Shown: positions 32,723 to 45,169 of the stretch, piece by piece | How positions within the stretch are numbered: the stretch's first letter is position 1 | Layout: every line of letters starts with the position of its first letter | Assembly (NCBI GenBank): GCA_030762895.1 | Contig: CM061064.1 | Coordinates: forward strand, 238,419,086 to 238,483,085 | Reading direction: 5' to 3' | DNA: 64,000 nt | From: Sophora flavescens | Lineage: Eukaryota; Streptophyta; Magnoliopsida; Fabales; Fabaceae | Translations under genes and position numbers: made by a program | Notes under the pieces: generated by a model | Databases searched by the model: none | What the model saw: only the letters and a program-made list of their open reading frames with translations | Told to the model about the DNA's origin: nothing

Positions 32723-34187
32723 AAATTGTCTATTGAATTAATCATCACCCTTTATGCCTTTGACATGGCTTTTCTCTTAGAGGTAGAACCCTTTGATTCA
32801 ATGGAAATTGGTGGCTCAACAAAGACGAAAGTGACCATGCAATTGAGTCAGATGTATATACTTGATCGATCACATTAACATTAGTCTTTCTTTTTTAAAA
32901 CCACAATGATCAACATTTTTAATTCCTTCCATTGTAGTTAGATGTTATACCTTCAAATTTAGCTTATTTCAATTTATTTTGTTTCAATGTACTTTTTTTT
33001 AGATGTTATGCCTATCTTTCGTAAATGTACCTTTTATTTACCAGGTACATTACAAAGGAAACATATGTCTGTTCACACCAACAAGAAACATAAGGTATCT
33101 ATTGTCATTATAAAAAATAATTTGTTTCAAAAATTTTGTATCTCTCCTTTCTTTTGGCTCTAAATTTTAGCAATTATGCCCTTTTCTAACTTGGATTTGT
33201 TTCAAATTGTCTATTGAATTAATCATCACCCTTTATGCCTTTGACATGGCTTTTCTTTTAGAGGTAGAGCCCTTTGTTTCAATGGAAATTGGTGGCTCAA
33301 CAAAGACGAAAGTGACCATGCAATTGAGTCAGATGTATATACTTGATTAGTCACATTAACATTAGTCTTTTTAAATAAAAAAAAAACACAATGATCAACA
33401 TTTTTAATTCTTTCCATTGTAGTTAGGTGTTATACCTTCAAATTTAGCTTATTTCAATATATTTTGTTTCAATGTACTTTTTTTTAGAGGTTATGCCTAT
33501 CTTTCTTAAATGTACCTTTTATTTTCCAGGTGCATTACAAAGGAAACATTTGTCTGTTCACACCAACAAGAAACATAAGGTATCTATTGTCATTATAAAA
33601 AATAATTTGTTTCAAAATTTTGGTGTCTCTCCTTTCTTTTGGCTCTAAATTTTAGCAATTATGACCTTTTCTAACTTGGATTTGTTTCAAATTGTCTATT
33701 GAATTAATCATCACCCTTTATGCCATTGACATGGCTTTTCTCTTAGAGGTAGAGCCCTTTGTTTCAATGGAAATTGGTGGCTCAACAAAGACGAAAGTGA
33801 CAATGCAATTGAGTCAGATGTATATACTTGATCGATCACATTAACATTAGTCTTTCTTTTTTCAAACCACAATGATCAACATTTTTAATTCTTTCCATTG
33901 TAGTTAGATGTTATACCTTCAAATTTAGCTTATTTCAATATGTTTTGTTTCAATGTACTTTTTTTTAGATGTTATCCCTATCTTTCTTAAATGTACCTTT
34001 TATTTTCCAGGTGCATTACAAAGGAAACATTTGTCTGTTCACACCAACAAGAAACATAAGGTATCTATTGTCATTATAAAAAATAATTTGTTTCAAAATT
34101 TTTGTATCTCTCCTTTCTTTTGGTTCTAAATTTTAGCAATTATGCCCTTTTCTAACTTGGATTTGTTGCAAATTGTCTATTGAATTT
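32723..34187. repeat. Three-unit tandem repeat of 481-485 bp
   Basis: Units start AAATTGTCTATTGAATTAATC at 32723, 33204 and 33689, with a partial fourth start at 34170. Units are highly similar, with small indels. Each holds TTCCAGGTGCATTACAAAGGA followed by ..AAACATAAGGTATC, which looks like a short exon between AG and GT. I do not recognise the 50-60 bp exon-like piece. Confidence 0.9.
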
Positions 34188-34396
34188 GTAACACCTCTTG
34201 GGCATTACTTTGTAAACACGTGCGGAAATGAATTAAAAGGGAATTTCGCTGGTTGCTTTCGGAAATTAATTTATATAAACATATAAGCACTAGAAAATGG
34301 GTATAAAGTTTGTTAAATGCGATTACGGTAAAATTTATACCTGTTTTGAAGTAGTGAGATCACATTTTCACCTATCATGGTACAAATTCTGGTCAT
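34188..34396 (+). mobile_element. LTR fragment related to the 20.8-25.1 kb solo LTR
   Basis: Starts TGTAACACC and contains CTGGTTGCTTTCGGAAA as at 20874. It is interrupted by E2 at 34397 and continues at 39981-40550. Confidence 0.5.
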
Positions 34397-35794
34397 TGTT
34401 GACGGATCTAGGCAAGTATACCTAGTCGTACAAGTAATACGGAGGTGAGACCGATATCGTTCCCATGAGGATTGGTTGCCAACTACCAATTCACAATATT
34501 AGCAACTATCTAGACTTAACGATGGCATGAAAAGAAATCAAAACATAAAATAAAGTAAACAAAGCAATAAAATATTTTTTTGGTCTTTTTGGGAATTTAT
34601 ATCAAACACTTGGAATGCGAAAGGGGATGTTGGGATTAAATTTCACTAAACCTTGGCCTCATGCACTACCAAGACTAGATACCTCCCATTCATGCTTCAA
34701 ATATTAAAATCAACCCACGAGATTACTCAAGCCCTGATTCCTCAGATGACAAGAGCCTAAATCCACTAATAGACCCTAATTCCTTAGGTGGCCTAGATTA
34801 ATGAATTTGCATTAAGAGTAAGGATTACATGATTACTAATAAACCAAACCCCATTCCTAGATGCAAGGTTTACTAGGTGATTAATTCCAGATCAAGAATT
34901 GATAAGTACGTTCCCATTGCAAATCAAATTCCAGAATCAATTCATGGATGGCCAACCCAGAAAAAGCATTAAGCAAAGGAATTAAACACTAATAAGAAGG
35001 CATAAACACAGATTAATCAGTCAAGGCAATTACATGATATTCAGTCTAGCTACATCTAATCCCAACAAAAGGGGAATTAGCTACTCATGGTAATAGAAAA
35101 TACAAAAGAGAAAGAGAGAAGAGAAGAAGAAAACTCCATGAAGTATCCTCCAATCTTCTTCCCCTCCAAAAGCAGAGAAAAACCACATTTTAGGGTGCAA
35201 ATCCTTCCCCTAGCCGCAGCCTCCAAGTCTGGATTAAAGTCCCTCTTTTTTTAGGTTAAAAGTCAGTCCAGAGAATCCTCCTCTCAAAACCAGCCCCCCT
35301 ATTTATAGAAATTCTGATCCAAAACGCGCGTCACGGCCGTGATGGCCATCACGGCCTGGACGTGATGTGTTCTGCCTTGGGCGCGCTTTCAAATTTTGGA
35401 GCATCACGGCCGTGATGCTCATCACGGCTAGGCCGTGATTAGTTCTGCCTGTGAAGTTATGGTTGTCACGGCCATGATGGGCATCACGGCTAGGCCGTGA
35501 CAGCTTCTGACTTTTGCCTTCTGCTCTGGTTGATCAAGGCCGTGATGGTAATCACAGCCAGGCTGTGATGGGCTCTGTTTGGCTCATTTCTTCACTTTTC
35601 AAGCTCTATCTTCAACCAAGCTCCATCAGGGCTAATTCTGAGCATTTAATCATTAATTCCTGCAAAACAACACCACGAGACCACCTTACCCGTTCCAAGG
35701 TAAAAACTAACAAAATCAAACTAAATATGCCTAAACTATATGAAAAATGCATGCATAAATGTACATGAAAAATGCAGTGAAATCACACTCATCA
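34397..35794 (-). repeat. E2 3' LTR
   Basis: Minus strand: TGATGAGTGTGATTTC (35794) to GATCCGTCAACA (34397), with palindromic minisatellite units at about 35331-35575. The purine-rich tract AAGCTTGGGGTGATT adjoins it on the internal side. Confidence 0.9.
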
Positions 35795-37532
35795 AATCAC
35801 CCCAAGCTTAAGAATTTTGCTTGCCCTCAAGAAAACACTAAGGCCAGAAGATATAGATAATCAGATCGTGGATAGTGAACCAAGAACCCGAGCAACTAAT
35901 CCAAGTAACGGGCATTTTCAAATAATTCAGCAAGAGACAATCAATCTCAAGTCCAATTAGAGCTTAGGTTTCCTAGATTCATATTCTCACTGATTCGGGC
36001 ACTCTTTCTCACCTCACTCAAGTGTTTAATGATATATGACAATTCGCTCAATTTCCTCAAGGAATGAATTATACCAAAAGCTTGACTATCAACCAAATCT
36101 CTACTTTATTAATGAAAACAAGTAAGAATCAAGAGGTCTTTTACTTTGGTTGTAACGGGGCCATGGGATTAATTGTATGGTGGGGAAATCAAGAAAAGGA
36201 GATTTCAAAAGGGCTAAACAAAATCTCAAGCATTGCAAAGCATGACACCTTCTAAAATACCTTTTTGGGTTTTGATTCATTTTTCCACCTTTCTTTCTTT
36301 CTTTTTCTTTTATTTCTCACTTTCTTTTTGTCATCCCCTTCTCCGTATTTATTTCTTTTTCTCTTTTCTTTTCTTTTATTTGGAGAAGAGGAGATTTTCA
36401 ATTAAAGAGAAATATTTTTCTAACATTCTCATCCCATACTTTTTCAACTACATTTTTACCCTTTTTTGCAATACTTTAGAAGGTCCTCTATCAAGCATCA
36501 TTCATCAAAGTAATTCAAGGTACCAAGAAAAGTATTTTATTCTTGTAGGCTCAAAATTGGGTAACTAAGGGGTAGCATTTAGTCAATCAAAGCTCAGAAG
36601 GCCGGAAGAATACCTATTGCCTCAATCATTTTCAAAAATGTTTTCAAAAATTTTTAAGCTTCAAAACGGTTTCAAGTCAAGTTCTAGAGAAATACAATCC
36701 AAGAGGAATAACACTCTATCACAAAGAAGTGGGGTAGATTTAGTGAGTACCCCTTTTTGGCTCAAAATCTCATATTTAGTAGTTCAAAAATCAATGAGAA
36801 ACACAAATCTATGGAACCACATGCTAATTATCAACTATCAAAGGTCATCTCAAGAGTTTTTTATTTGTAGCCTTATCACAAGAATAAAAAATTGGGTTCA
36901 AAAATCCACTATCTCAATTTATTTGGCCCCAAGTTCTCACAATCGGATACATAATCTAAGCAAGGGGAAATCGACTCATGTGATCATGCAAAACTATATC
37001 TATATGAATGCAACATGAAAAATGCAACATGAAAATGCAAAATACCCCTCTACCCCAAGCTTAAAAATTTACATTGTCCCCAATGTAAATAATCAATTCA
37101 GAGAGAGGAGAAAAATGGAAGAACTCACCGAGGTGGTAGCGGGTGCTGGTTCACATGGCTAGTCAAAGAGAGGCTGGAAACTGTGTCACGGCCGTGATTC
37201 TCCTCACGGGCAGGTCGTGATCAATCCTGGTCCACAGGTGTTGGCCTGTCACGGCCGTGACCTTCATCACGGCTAGGCCGTGATGCTCTCTGATCTTCAG
37301 GGTCCTCTCATCACGCCCCAGCCGTGATCCTTTATGATCTCTCTGGTTAGCTCATCACGGCTGTGACCAGTGTCACGGCCTGGGCGTGATGGTTGCTGAC
37401 TTTGTTTCTCTCTTCCCTTTTTGCTCCTCCTTCCCTGAAAACACTTAACAAATTTATTAATTTATTTTCCTCTTGATCTTCTCAAATTATTCAAGAGTCA
37501 AATTCGAAAACCAAGGAAAAAGGAAAAGAAAA
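35795..37532 (-). mobile_element. E2 3' non-coding tail
   Basis: A long tail between the coding remnant and the 3' LTR. It holds a CT-rich tract (about 36290-36390), the hairpin at 37068-37089 and minisatellite units at 37182-37395. Collinear with 10657-12281 inside E1. Confidence 0.75.
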
Positions 37533-38426
37533 CTTGGGTTGCCTCCCAATAAGCGCTTCTTTAACGTCACTAGCTTGACTGCTTAGGATCCTCCTCCCAG
37601 ATCCCATGGTCTGTGGAGTGGCGATTGCAGAAGTAATATGACTCTATCCACAATTCGACCTAGCCAGTGTGTGAAAACTCCATTGACCTCTACAATTATG
37701 AACTCACTTCCTCTCGGGTCAAATGGAATTTTCAAGAGGAGGTTTGACATACAAGTGGAAGGGACTAACTTTGCAGTGTCCACACATGCTTGTAAGCCAA
37801 CATATTTATCTAATCATGCAAATTCAGATTTCTCAGCAAGCATGGTGAAGTCCACTACCACTTCATCTTCATTTTGAACTATCCCCAAAACAAGATTTTG
37901 CTCAAATTGTGCCACATGTGACTCTTGTACTAACTATTTGCAAATTTCCTCAACTTGCATTTTGAAGTTTTGCATCAGAGCTTCGATGCAATCACAATCG
38001 ACTCTTGCTTTGGCCTCAGATGGATAGCTCTTGGGAATATTGTTCTAGAGCAGCTTTCAAAGGTGTCTGCTCATTCCATTCCCATTCCTCAATTTCCCAA
38101 GGATTTGTGAAAGGTAATTCATCTTTTTGTGACTAGTCTACTACCACCGCTTCATCTTCATTTTTATCCATCCCCACAGCCATATTTTGCTCAGATTTTG
38201 CTTTATGTGGCTCTATGGGAATCAAACATGGTGGTGGAGGTGGTAAATACGAGCAAAAGGTTTCCCATTCCTCCTCGGAGAAGTTATATATAAGCCTACC
38301 CGTCACACTATCAACTTGTGCTGGAATAATATGATTCAGGAAATCTATGCAGTCTCCCAAACACCAGTTGTCCTCCAATGTGTGACTTGAGGCTTCCTCA
38401 TCAGGTGGATAATAATAATTGTCCAT
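37533..38426 (-). pseudogene. E2 residual reading frame with conserved tail domain
   Basis: Starts at 38426 (MDNYYYPPDEEASSHTLEDN), reads LPPPPPCLIPIEP, meets a stop at 38133, and continues as acidic sequence with WEIEEWEWNEQTP, more stops, and then YVGLQACVDTAKL followed by IPFDPRGSEFIIVEVNGVFT and RPWDLGGG (37583-37790). The last part is shared with E4 (57045-57430) and E5 (61650-61960). I do not recognise the first part; it is not a known gag or pol domain. The hairpin motif at 37533-37556 follows. Several stops make it unlikely to be expressed as one protein. Confidence 0.6.
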
Positions 38427-38550
38427 GAATTTCGTCCACCTTCCACACTAAAAAACTCAAAACAAAAGATCAAATATATACAGAAAAATGAAAAATAAAA
38501 ATGTCTAAATTAGTTGCCTCCTTTGTTATTAATGATATTGGTGAAACCAA

Positions 38551-38568
38551 TCCCCGGCAACGGCGCCA
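38551..38568 (-). other. E2 primer-binding site (tRNA-Asp)
   Basis: Minus strand TGGCGCCGTTGCCGGGGA, six bases from the 5' LTR end. Identical to the sites of E1 and E5. Confidence 0.9.
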
Positions 38569-38574
38569 AAAACT

Positions 38575-39975
38575 TGTTGACGGATCTAGGCAAGTATACC
38601 TAGTCGTACAAGTAATACGGTGATGAGACCGATATCGTTCCCACGAGGATTGGTTGCCAACTACCAATTCACAATCTTAGCAACTGTCTAGACTTAACCA
38701 TGGCATGAAAAGAAATCAAAACATAAAATAAAGCAAACAAAGCAATAAAATATTTTTTTGGTCTTTTTGGGAATTTATATCAAACACTTGGAATGCGAAA
38801 GGGGATGTTGGGATTAAATTTCACTAAACCTTTGCCTCATGCACTACCAAGACTAGATACCTCCCATTCATGCTTCAAATATTAAAATCAACCCACGAGA
38901 TTACTCAAGCCCTGATTCCTCGGATGACAAGAGCCTAAATCCACTAATAGACCCTAATTCCTTAGGTGGCCTAGATTAATGAATTTGCATTAAGAGTAAG
39001 GATTACACGATTACTAATAAGCCGAACACCGTTCCTAGATGCAAGGTTTACTAGGTGATTAATTCCAGATCAAGAATTGATAAGTAAGTTCCCATTGCAA
39101 ATCAAATCCCAGAATCAATTCATGGATGGCCAACACACAAATTAATCAGTCAAAAAGCATTAAGCAAAGGAATTAAACACTAATAAGAAGGCATAAACAC
39201 AAAAAGCATTAAGCAAAGGAATTAAACACTAATAAGAAGGCATAAACACAGATTAATCAGTCAAGGCAATTACATGATATTCAGTCTAGCTACATCTAAT
39301 CCCAACAAAAGCGGAATTAGCTACTCATGGTAATAGAAATTACAAAAGAGAAAGAGAGAAGAGAAGAAGAAAACTCCATGAAGTATCCTCCAATCTTCTT
39401 CCATTCCAAGAGCAGAGAAAAACCTCTTTTTTTAGGTTAAAAGTCAGTCCAGAGAATCCTCCTCTCAAAACCGTTGCCACTATTTATAGAAATTCTGATC
39501 CAAAACGCACATCACGACCGTGATGGCCATCACGGCCTGGCCTTGACGTTTTCTGCCTTGGGCGCGCTTTCAAATTTTGGAGCATCACAGCGGTGATGCT
39601 CATCACAGCTAGACCGTGATCAGTTCTGCTTGTGAGGTTATGGTTGTCACGGCAGTGATGGGCATCACGGCTAGGCCGTGACAGCTTCTGACTTTTGCCT
39701 TCTACTCTGGTTGATCATGGCCGTGATGGTCATCACGGCCAGGCCGTGATGGGCTCTGTTTGGCTCATTTCTTCACTTTTCAAGATCTATCTTCAACCAT
39801 GCTCCATCAGGGCTAATTCTGAGCATTTAATCATTAATTCCTGCAAAACAACACCATGAGACCACCTTACCCGTTCTATGGTAAAAACTAACAAAATCAA
39901 ACTAATTATGCCTAAACTATATGAAAAATGCATGCAGAAATGTACATAAAAAATGCAGTGAAATCACAATCATCA
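38575..39975 (-). repeat. E2 5' LTR
   Basis: Minus strand TGATGATTGTGATTTC (39975) to GGATCCGTCAACA-type end (38575). Minisatellite at about 39508-39755. Confidence 0.9.
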
Positions 39976-39980
39976 GTCAT

Positions 39981-40550
39981 ATATATACCATTTGTAATAC
40001 GACCCAAAACCTAAACCATAATCGGCGCACAAACCTACAAATCTTGCCTGGCAAGCCTATTTATTTTGGAAATGTACTTAAATAAAAAGCATGAATATTT
40101 TTACAAAATTTTTGACACAGTCTCCTCTGTAATTGCAACATCCTAAAATAAAAACACTTGTTGAAATATTTCCATTTTCATCCCAGGAATTCCAATCATA
40201 CAAAAAACATAAAGACATTATTTTTCTGAAAATATTTACATAAACAAATACATAACCAAAATGAAAGATTTTAAAATTTTCATCCAAAAGAGGTGCTCTC
40301 CGAGCCATTTACATTCCATCCAAAAATAAAGGCTCTCCGAGCCATAAACATACGTACTAACATCAATCAACATCATCTCAGAACCTAAGCCGGTCGTTCT
40401 AAAAGATATTCATGTGTAAGACCCCTATGGTTCTCACCATTATACCTAACATTATATTTCTTCCAGGATTGGGAATAATATCCCCGAGCGAAACTGGAAA
40501 CCTCTCCTGCATCTTCTGTACGCGTGTTCCAAGGTACAACAGCAAAACTG
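39981..40550 (+). mobile_element. LTR fragment, continuation after E2
   Basis: Continues 34188-34396. Shares loose similarity with about 21090-21200 of the solo LTR (ACCTAAGC.GGTC, CCCCGA..AAAC). Contains two GGCTCTCCGAGCCAT-like repeats (near 40300 and 40330). Ends where gypsy LTR copy A starts. Confidence 0.4.
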
Positions 40551-42034
40551 TAACATCCTATCCTTCGTGAAAAAAAAAAAGAAATTAAATATTTTAATTA
40601 GATGGGAGTGAGGATTAGATAAATCTAAGATTTATTTAAGAATCCAAACACATATGCAAGTTCAAAATAAAATTCAAGCAACCCAAATTTTTTAGTAGGT
40701 AAACACCTCAAGCAAGTACGTCAAAAACCCCTATTGGAAGCACCTCAATTTAAATTCTTAACTAAGGTGGTTTATCATCAACAACATTAAAAGATAATTA
40801 GTCGTAGATATAAATCTTAATCATAGCTAGATGATTATAATTAATTTACTCAAGTTTTACTCATTATGAGTAATTAGCACTAGTCTTAATTAATTATACC
40901 CTAGTTACAAGTTTTAACCAAATTAAATTAACTCAAATAAACTTTTAGGCTTATGATTAGGGCTATACGACAGTTTATTAAATCCCTGACACCTCCACCT
41001 TCAATTTTGCCGCTTGCTAATGAGGAGACACCTCCTGCTTGGGCTTGTTGCAAAGTCACACAAATCTTCAGCATGTTTATGATAACCAAAAGGTCACGCC
41101 TCCTACTACCCTTCCTTTCTTTAATTCACGCAGATTTTGGCCAATTCATGACCACCCAAGGACCATGCAAGCTGCTTGCTTTCCTTACCATAAAATCACG
41201 CCACTTAGGTCTAGTGTAGCATGGGTGAGTCACCTTACTTCACCATAAAGGATGCTAGTATATAAGTTAATGTAAATTAAATTAATGAAGAAAAAAAAGT
41301 CTGAAGGTGAGGAGACAACATAAAACATAAGAGAAAGAGAGAGAAAGAGAGAGATAAAGAGAGGTCGTGAGAGAGAGTGAAATTCCAGAGAGATTTTTGT
41401 GCAATCCATTCGTCCTATCGAGAAACCAATTATACCGTTGTGATCCTCGCGACGTCTACTTCATTACCCTAGCTTTCTTTTCTCATCTAGGCTATGGTAA
41501 ACCTATGTCCTTTTTATGCCAAAATGCCATCGGCGATGGTATTGAGTTTATCTTTCAATTCATTTATTGGTTTTCAGTTCCGTCTTCAGATTTGGGTTAC
41601 ACATAAATTGTGCTTCACAATGATGTGTTCAGGTGAATTTTTGGAGCCCTGGAGGGTGTAGAACTGTGCGTGGAAAATTTGAGGAAGTATAGGGAGTGTC
41701 CGTTTCGTTACTCCAAAGCTAACCTAAGACATCTCAGGTGAGGGAAAGAAGCTATTTAACGTCGGAAACGGTACGATTACATTTAATTAGATAATGGCAT
41801 AGGGCGACCCAAACCCTACACGAGAGCGAGTAACGGACAATGTCTATACCACATTGGGGGACTACTCAGTGGTACCGATGACGGTATAGAAATTGTACGT
41901 TTATCATCGTTGCGCTACACATATATATTATATTATTTTATTACGTGCTAATTACCTGTTTGACTGATTGATTTGAACTTGGTACTTGAGATATGATATC
42001 ATGAGTGTGGTAATTATTTTAAAAGTGTTTATAC

Positions 42035-42081
<47 letters not shown>

Positions 42082-42161
42082 GTGAGTATTATTATTATTG
42101 TCATTATTATCATCATCATTACTATTATTATTATCATCATCACTATTATTATTATTATTTA

Positions 42162-42196
<35 letters not shown>

Positions 42197-42439
42197 TTTG
42201 GTATTTATTATTCGGAAATGATATTATGATATGAGGATATATGATGATGATTTTGGATAACATGATGACGATTATGATGATAGGATGAGTGTAATGATTG
42301 TGCTTAGAGGATTGAGTAAATTATAAGTTATGCTGAGACACGAGGATGTATTTGGGGATTGCATACGATATGTGATAGCAGTGCCCAACCGAGATGATTA
42401 TCGTGAGATGAGGTTGAGATTAATAAGATGAGATAATTT
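40551..42439 (+). mobile_element. Ty3/gypsy LTR copy A, left part
   Basis: Starts TGTAACATCCTATC, collinear with copy B read on the minus strand (29705 leftwards). Interrupted after ..GATAATTT (42439) by the CACTA element; continues at 47111. Confidence 0.85.
42037..42195. repeat. (ATT)n microsatellite
   Basis: About 160 bp of ATT units with CATC/GTC interruptions. The matching place in copy B (28270-28298) has under ten units, so the array expanded in copy A or shrank in B. Reading frames of repeated Ile through it are artefacts. Confidence 0.95.
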
Positions 42440-43097
42440 CACTACAACGTTTTCTAGTTTAGGCAAAAACGAAAAACCGTTCATGGAAGTCTTAAAACCG
42501 TTGCCTAAACCTTAGGCAACGGTTAAAAAAGCGTTCTCTAGGTGGTCGTTGCCTATTCCCTTAGGCAACAGTTTTTCGCTTTAGGCCACGGTATATCAAT
42601 AACCGTTGCCTAAATTTGGGGAATAGGCCACGGTTTTTTGGACCCTCCATTGGCAACAGTTTTCATTCATCTGACTTATGCAACGGTTTTCTAACTGTTG
42701 CTAGATGTTTTAGCCACATTTATTTAAATGTTGGCAAATAGTATAAGGAACATTTATTTAACTATTGGTAGATGGTATAGGCAACAATTTCATAATTGTT
42801 GCTAGACGTTTTAATATAGACAACACTTGTTTAAGTTTGGGGAAATAATATATAAAATGGTTTAAACAACTTTAGGGGACATTTTTGTAATTATTGTAGA
42901 ATAAATCGGCAACGATGTTAGCTTTTGTTAGATTGTGAGGAAAATCTTTTATATGTTTATACATAACCACTATGTACATGAAATACCACCATAATATGAA
43001 TAAAAATACTAGCATATATAATTGCATTAATTTGCCACAAGTCTTACATATAACTCCAAAATATAGAAGATTAAATTAAATTCATCAAATGTAAAAG

Positions 43098-44801
43098 TTA
43101 ACATAATAGTTTTCTTCTAAATTTAAAAAAATAAAAATCCACAAAGACTTTAGGCATCCATGCATGTTGATAACATCGTTCCCCTTCTATATCTTGAGAT
43201 TGATGTTCTTCCTCACCATGAAAATCTTGTTGCCAACAACTATACCAGCACCAGCCTGAAGGTAAGCAATCCACTCCCGGCATTGGTTCACGTCTTTGTA
43301 TGAGTACATGTGTCGTACTTGCTCCTGTTGGAAATACCAATGTCCTGAGAGCTAGAGCAATGTCCATTTCATCAGAGAAAGAGATACATCCAAATCCTCC
43401 ACTATAAGGTCCCTGCCTAGTCGCCTTTAACTTGTCAATTAGCTCCATGACCTTCACCTGCATCCACTAGCCATCATGTAAGACTGAAACTGAAGATTCA
43501 AACAGACAAGTTTAATATGCATCAATGGTAACAGCACGCGGAAAACAAATTTGGCAATATTATCACGAATAAGTGACCTTGAAAGTTTCAACATGGGGAG
43601 AGCTCTGGCAGCCAAACATGTAATGAAAATCTCAGATAACAAATAAGGAGAAACCAATTGTAATGTATAGCATAGTATAGCATGTGCACTTAAAGGATGA
43701 ACAAGCATGCACAAACTAGATTTAGAAGATTGAGATAGAAATACAAGGAGCTGGTCATAGTTTCCTAGAACAAAGTAACTAACTTGGTTTTATTTTGATG
43801 AAAATCTAGCGAAGGACCTAGCTAATAGTGTTGCTTTAGCTTATCTTAAAAAGATAAAACATAGAATGGAAAGGAAACCATAAAATAGGAGCAGAAGGAG
43901 ATGATAAAATTCTGTCATTTGGCCATGGTAGGTCATAATTATAAGTCCCATAAAGAATACCTTCTTTTAGAATTTGGAATAAATTGTAAGATTACTAAAA
44001 AGAGATATATCCAAATCCTCCACTGACAGTTCCAATAGGCAATGCAGCACGTAGAGCATCCCAGCCAGTCAAATGGTCTTGCAACTCTCTTGTAACCTTT
44101 AAATATAATAAATAATGCATTAAATAATGAATATTATTTGTTGAAACTGCAAGATGCAATAAAATATTATCAAGACTGACTTAATTAAAAAAGCAAAGCA
44201 TTTTTTTTGAGGGGGTGGCATCTATGTAATATAGGATACAGTTATAACAACCATTATTACAGAAACTTGTAAAACATAATAGAGAATGATATTCATAACA
44301 ATATAAAGCCCATAGTTTTATAATGTGATGGATAATACAAAATATTACCTGATTTAATTCTTCTTTTTCAAGAAACACAGGCTTCTACAATGTTACCATC
44401 TGGTATTTTTAAGAAGAATCACATGTATTAATTCAACCAAAACAGGAAAATCAAACAAAACTGAGAATTAAGCATAACAATAAAACCTTTTGACCTTTCA
44501 ATCTATCCAAAATCGAATTACCAGTAATAATACCAGTCAATATAGGAATGTTATATCATATCAAGAACTGCTTCCACTTTTTGTTTATCTATCGTGTTTG
44601 TTGAGTTCCAGATCAGGCCACATCCTGGAAGGCTATCACCAGCAAGGTTGCTTTTTGAAGAAGAAATTCTAATTGTCATTTTAGAATATCAACAAGCATC
44701 AGATAATAAGAAAAGGTTCTTACCATTGAGCTTATGTGCATGACATGAGAATATCGTTCAACATCCATAAGCTTTTCCACCTTCATAGCCATTTTTGAAA
44801 C
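43098..44801 (-). pseudogene. Captured anthranilate synthase alpha fragment (three exons)
   Basis: Read leftwards. Exon 44801-44724: VSKMAMKVEKLMDVERYSHVMHISSM, then donor GTAAGA. Exon about 44096-44020: TRELQDHLTGWDALRAALPIGTVSG. Exon from about 43470: KVMELIDKLKATRQGPYSGGFG and DIALALRTLVFPTG, with a frameshift near 43310 after which REWIAYLQAGAGIV follows. These are consecutive C-terminal parts of the chorismate-binding domain of anthranilate synthase alpha (tryptophan biosynthesis, plastid), in the right order and separated by introns. Promoter, N-terminal half and last exons are missing. After TVSG in the middle exon, GGFGYISL repeats part of the next exon. Confidence 0.85.
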
Positions 44802-45039
44802 CTTCAATCAGAGACATCACAAAATGAAGTACAAAAATACAAACTATGCCTTTTCAAAAGTCAGAACAAATTACTTTCTTCAGGAATATAATCATACAAA
44901 CAACTTTTTTCTGCATTATGATATAAAACAGAATAAGTTAAGAAAAAGTTTCAAATTATAATTTATAAACCTTATCATCACACTTGTTACATAGAAAGGA
45001 TGAATATTTTATCACAGGAAATCCATTCTATAGCAGTTA

Positions 45040-45160
45040 ACGATTCCAAGGGGTTATGCTGAGCACATGCTAAGAATAAACGCCTTAAGGAATCTCTGCC
45101 ATTTTCGTCCAAAGCAGGGTGACTTGGGAAAGTTCATGGTATGTCCTGAGAATGAAAAGT
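45040..45160 (-). pseudogene. Captured TBC/RabGAP domain fragment
   Basis: Read leftwards: a TFPSHPALDENGRDSLRRLF stretch followed by LACAQHNP. This matches from memory the start of the TBC domain of plant Rab GTPase-activating proteins (consensus ..HPALDE.GR..LRRLL.AYA.HNP). A stop replaces the residue before TFP, usually Arg. One exon-sized piece only, inside the CACTA element. Confidence 0.7.
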
Positions 45161-45169
45161 ACGATTTAT

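Larger units (their letters stand above)
34397..39975 (-). mobile_element. E2: complete non-autonomous Athila-like element
   Basis: 5579 bp in minus orientation. 5' LTR 38575-39975, primer-binding site 38551-38568 (tRNA-Asp type), internal region 35795-38574, 3' LTR 34397-35794. GTCAT at 34392-34396 and 39976-39980 is a perfect 5-bp target duplication. The internal region lacks gag capsid, protease, reverse transcriptase and integrase; it keeps only a broken small reading frame and the conserved tail. It would depend on a relative such as E1 for movement. The right LTR has a ~50-bp tandem duplication (about 39145-39230) and a ~60-bp deletion compared with the left LTR, which is why both are near 1400 bp. 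Confidence 0.9.

Noticed and set aside
41986..42234. Open frames of poly-isoleucine in both directions
   Set aside because: They are translations of the ATT microsatellite inside an LTR.
43098..44801. A working anthranilate synthase gene
   Set aside because: Only three internal or C-terminal exons are present, with a frameshift, no start or end, and they lie between CACTA ends.
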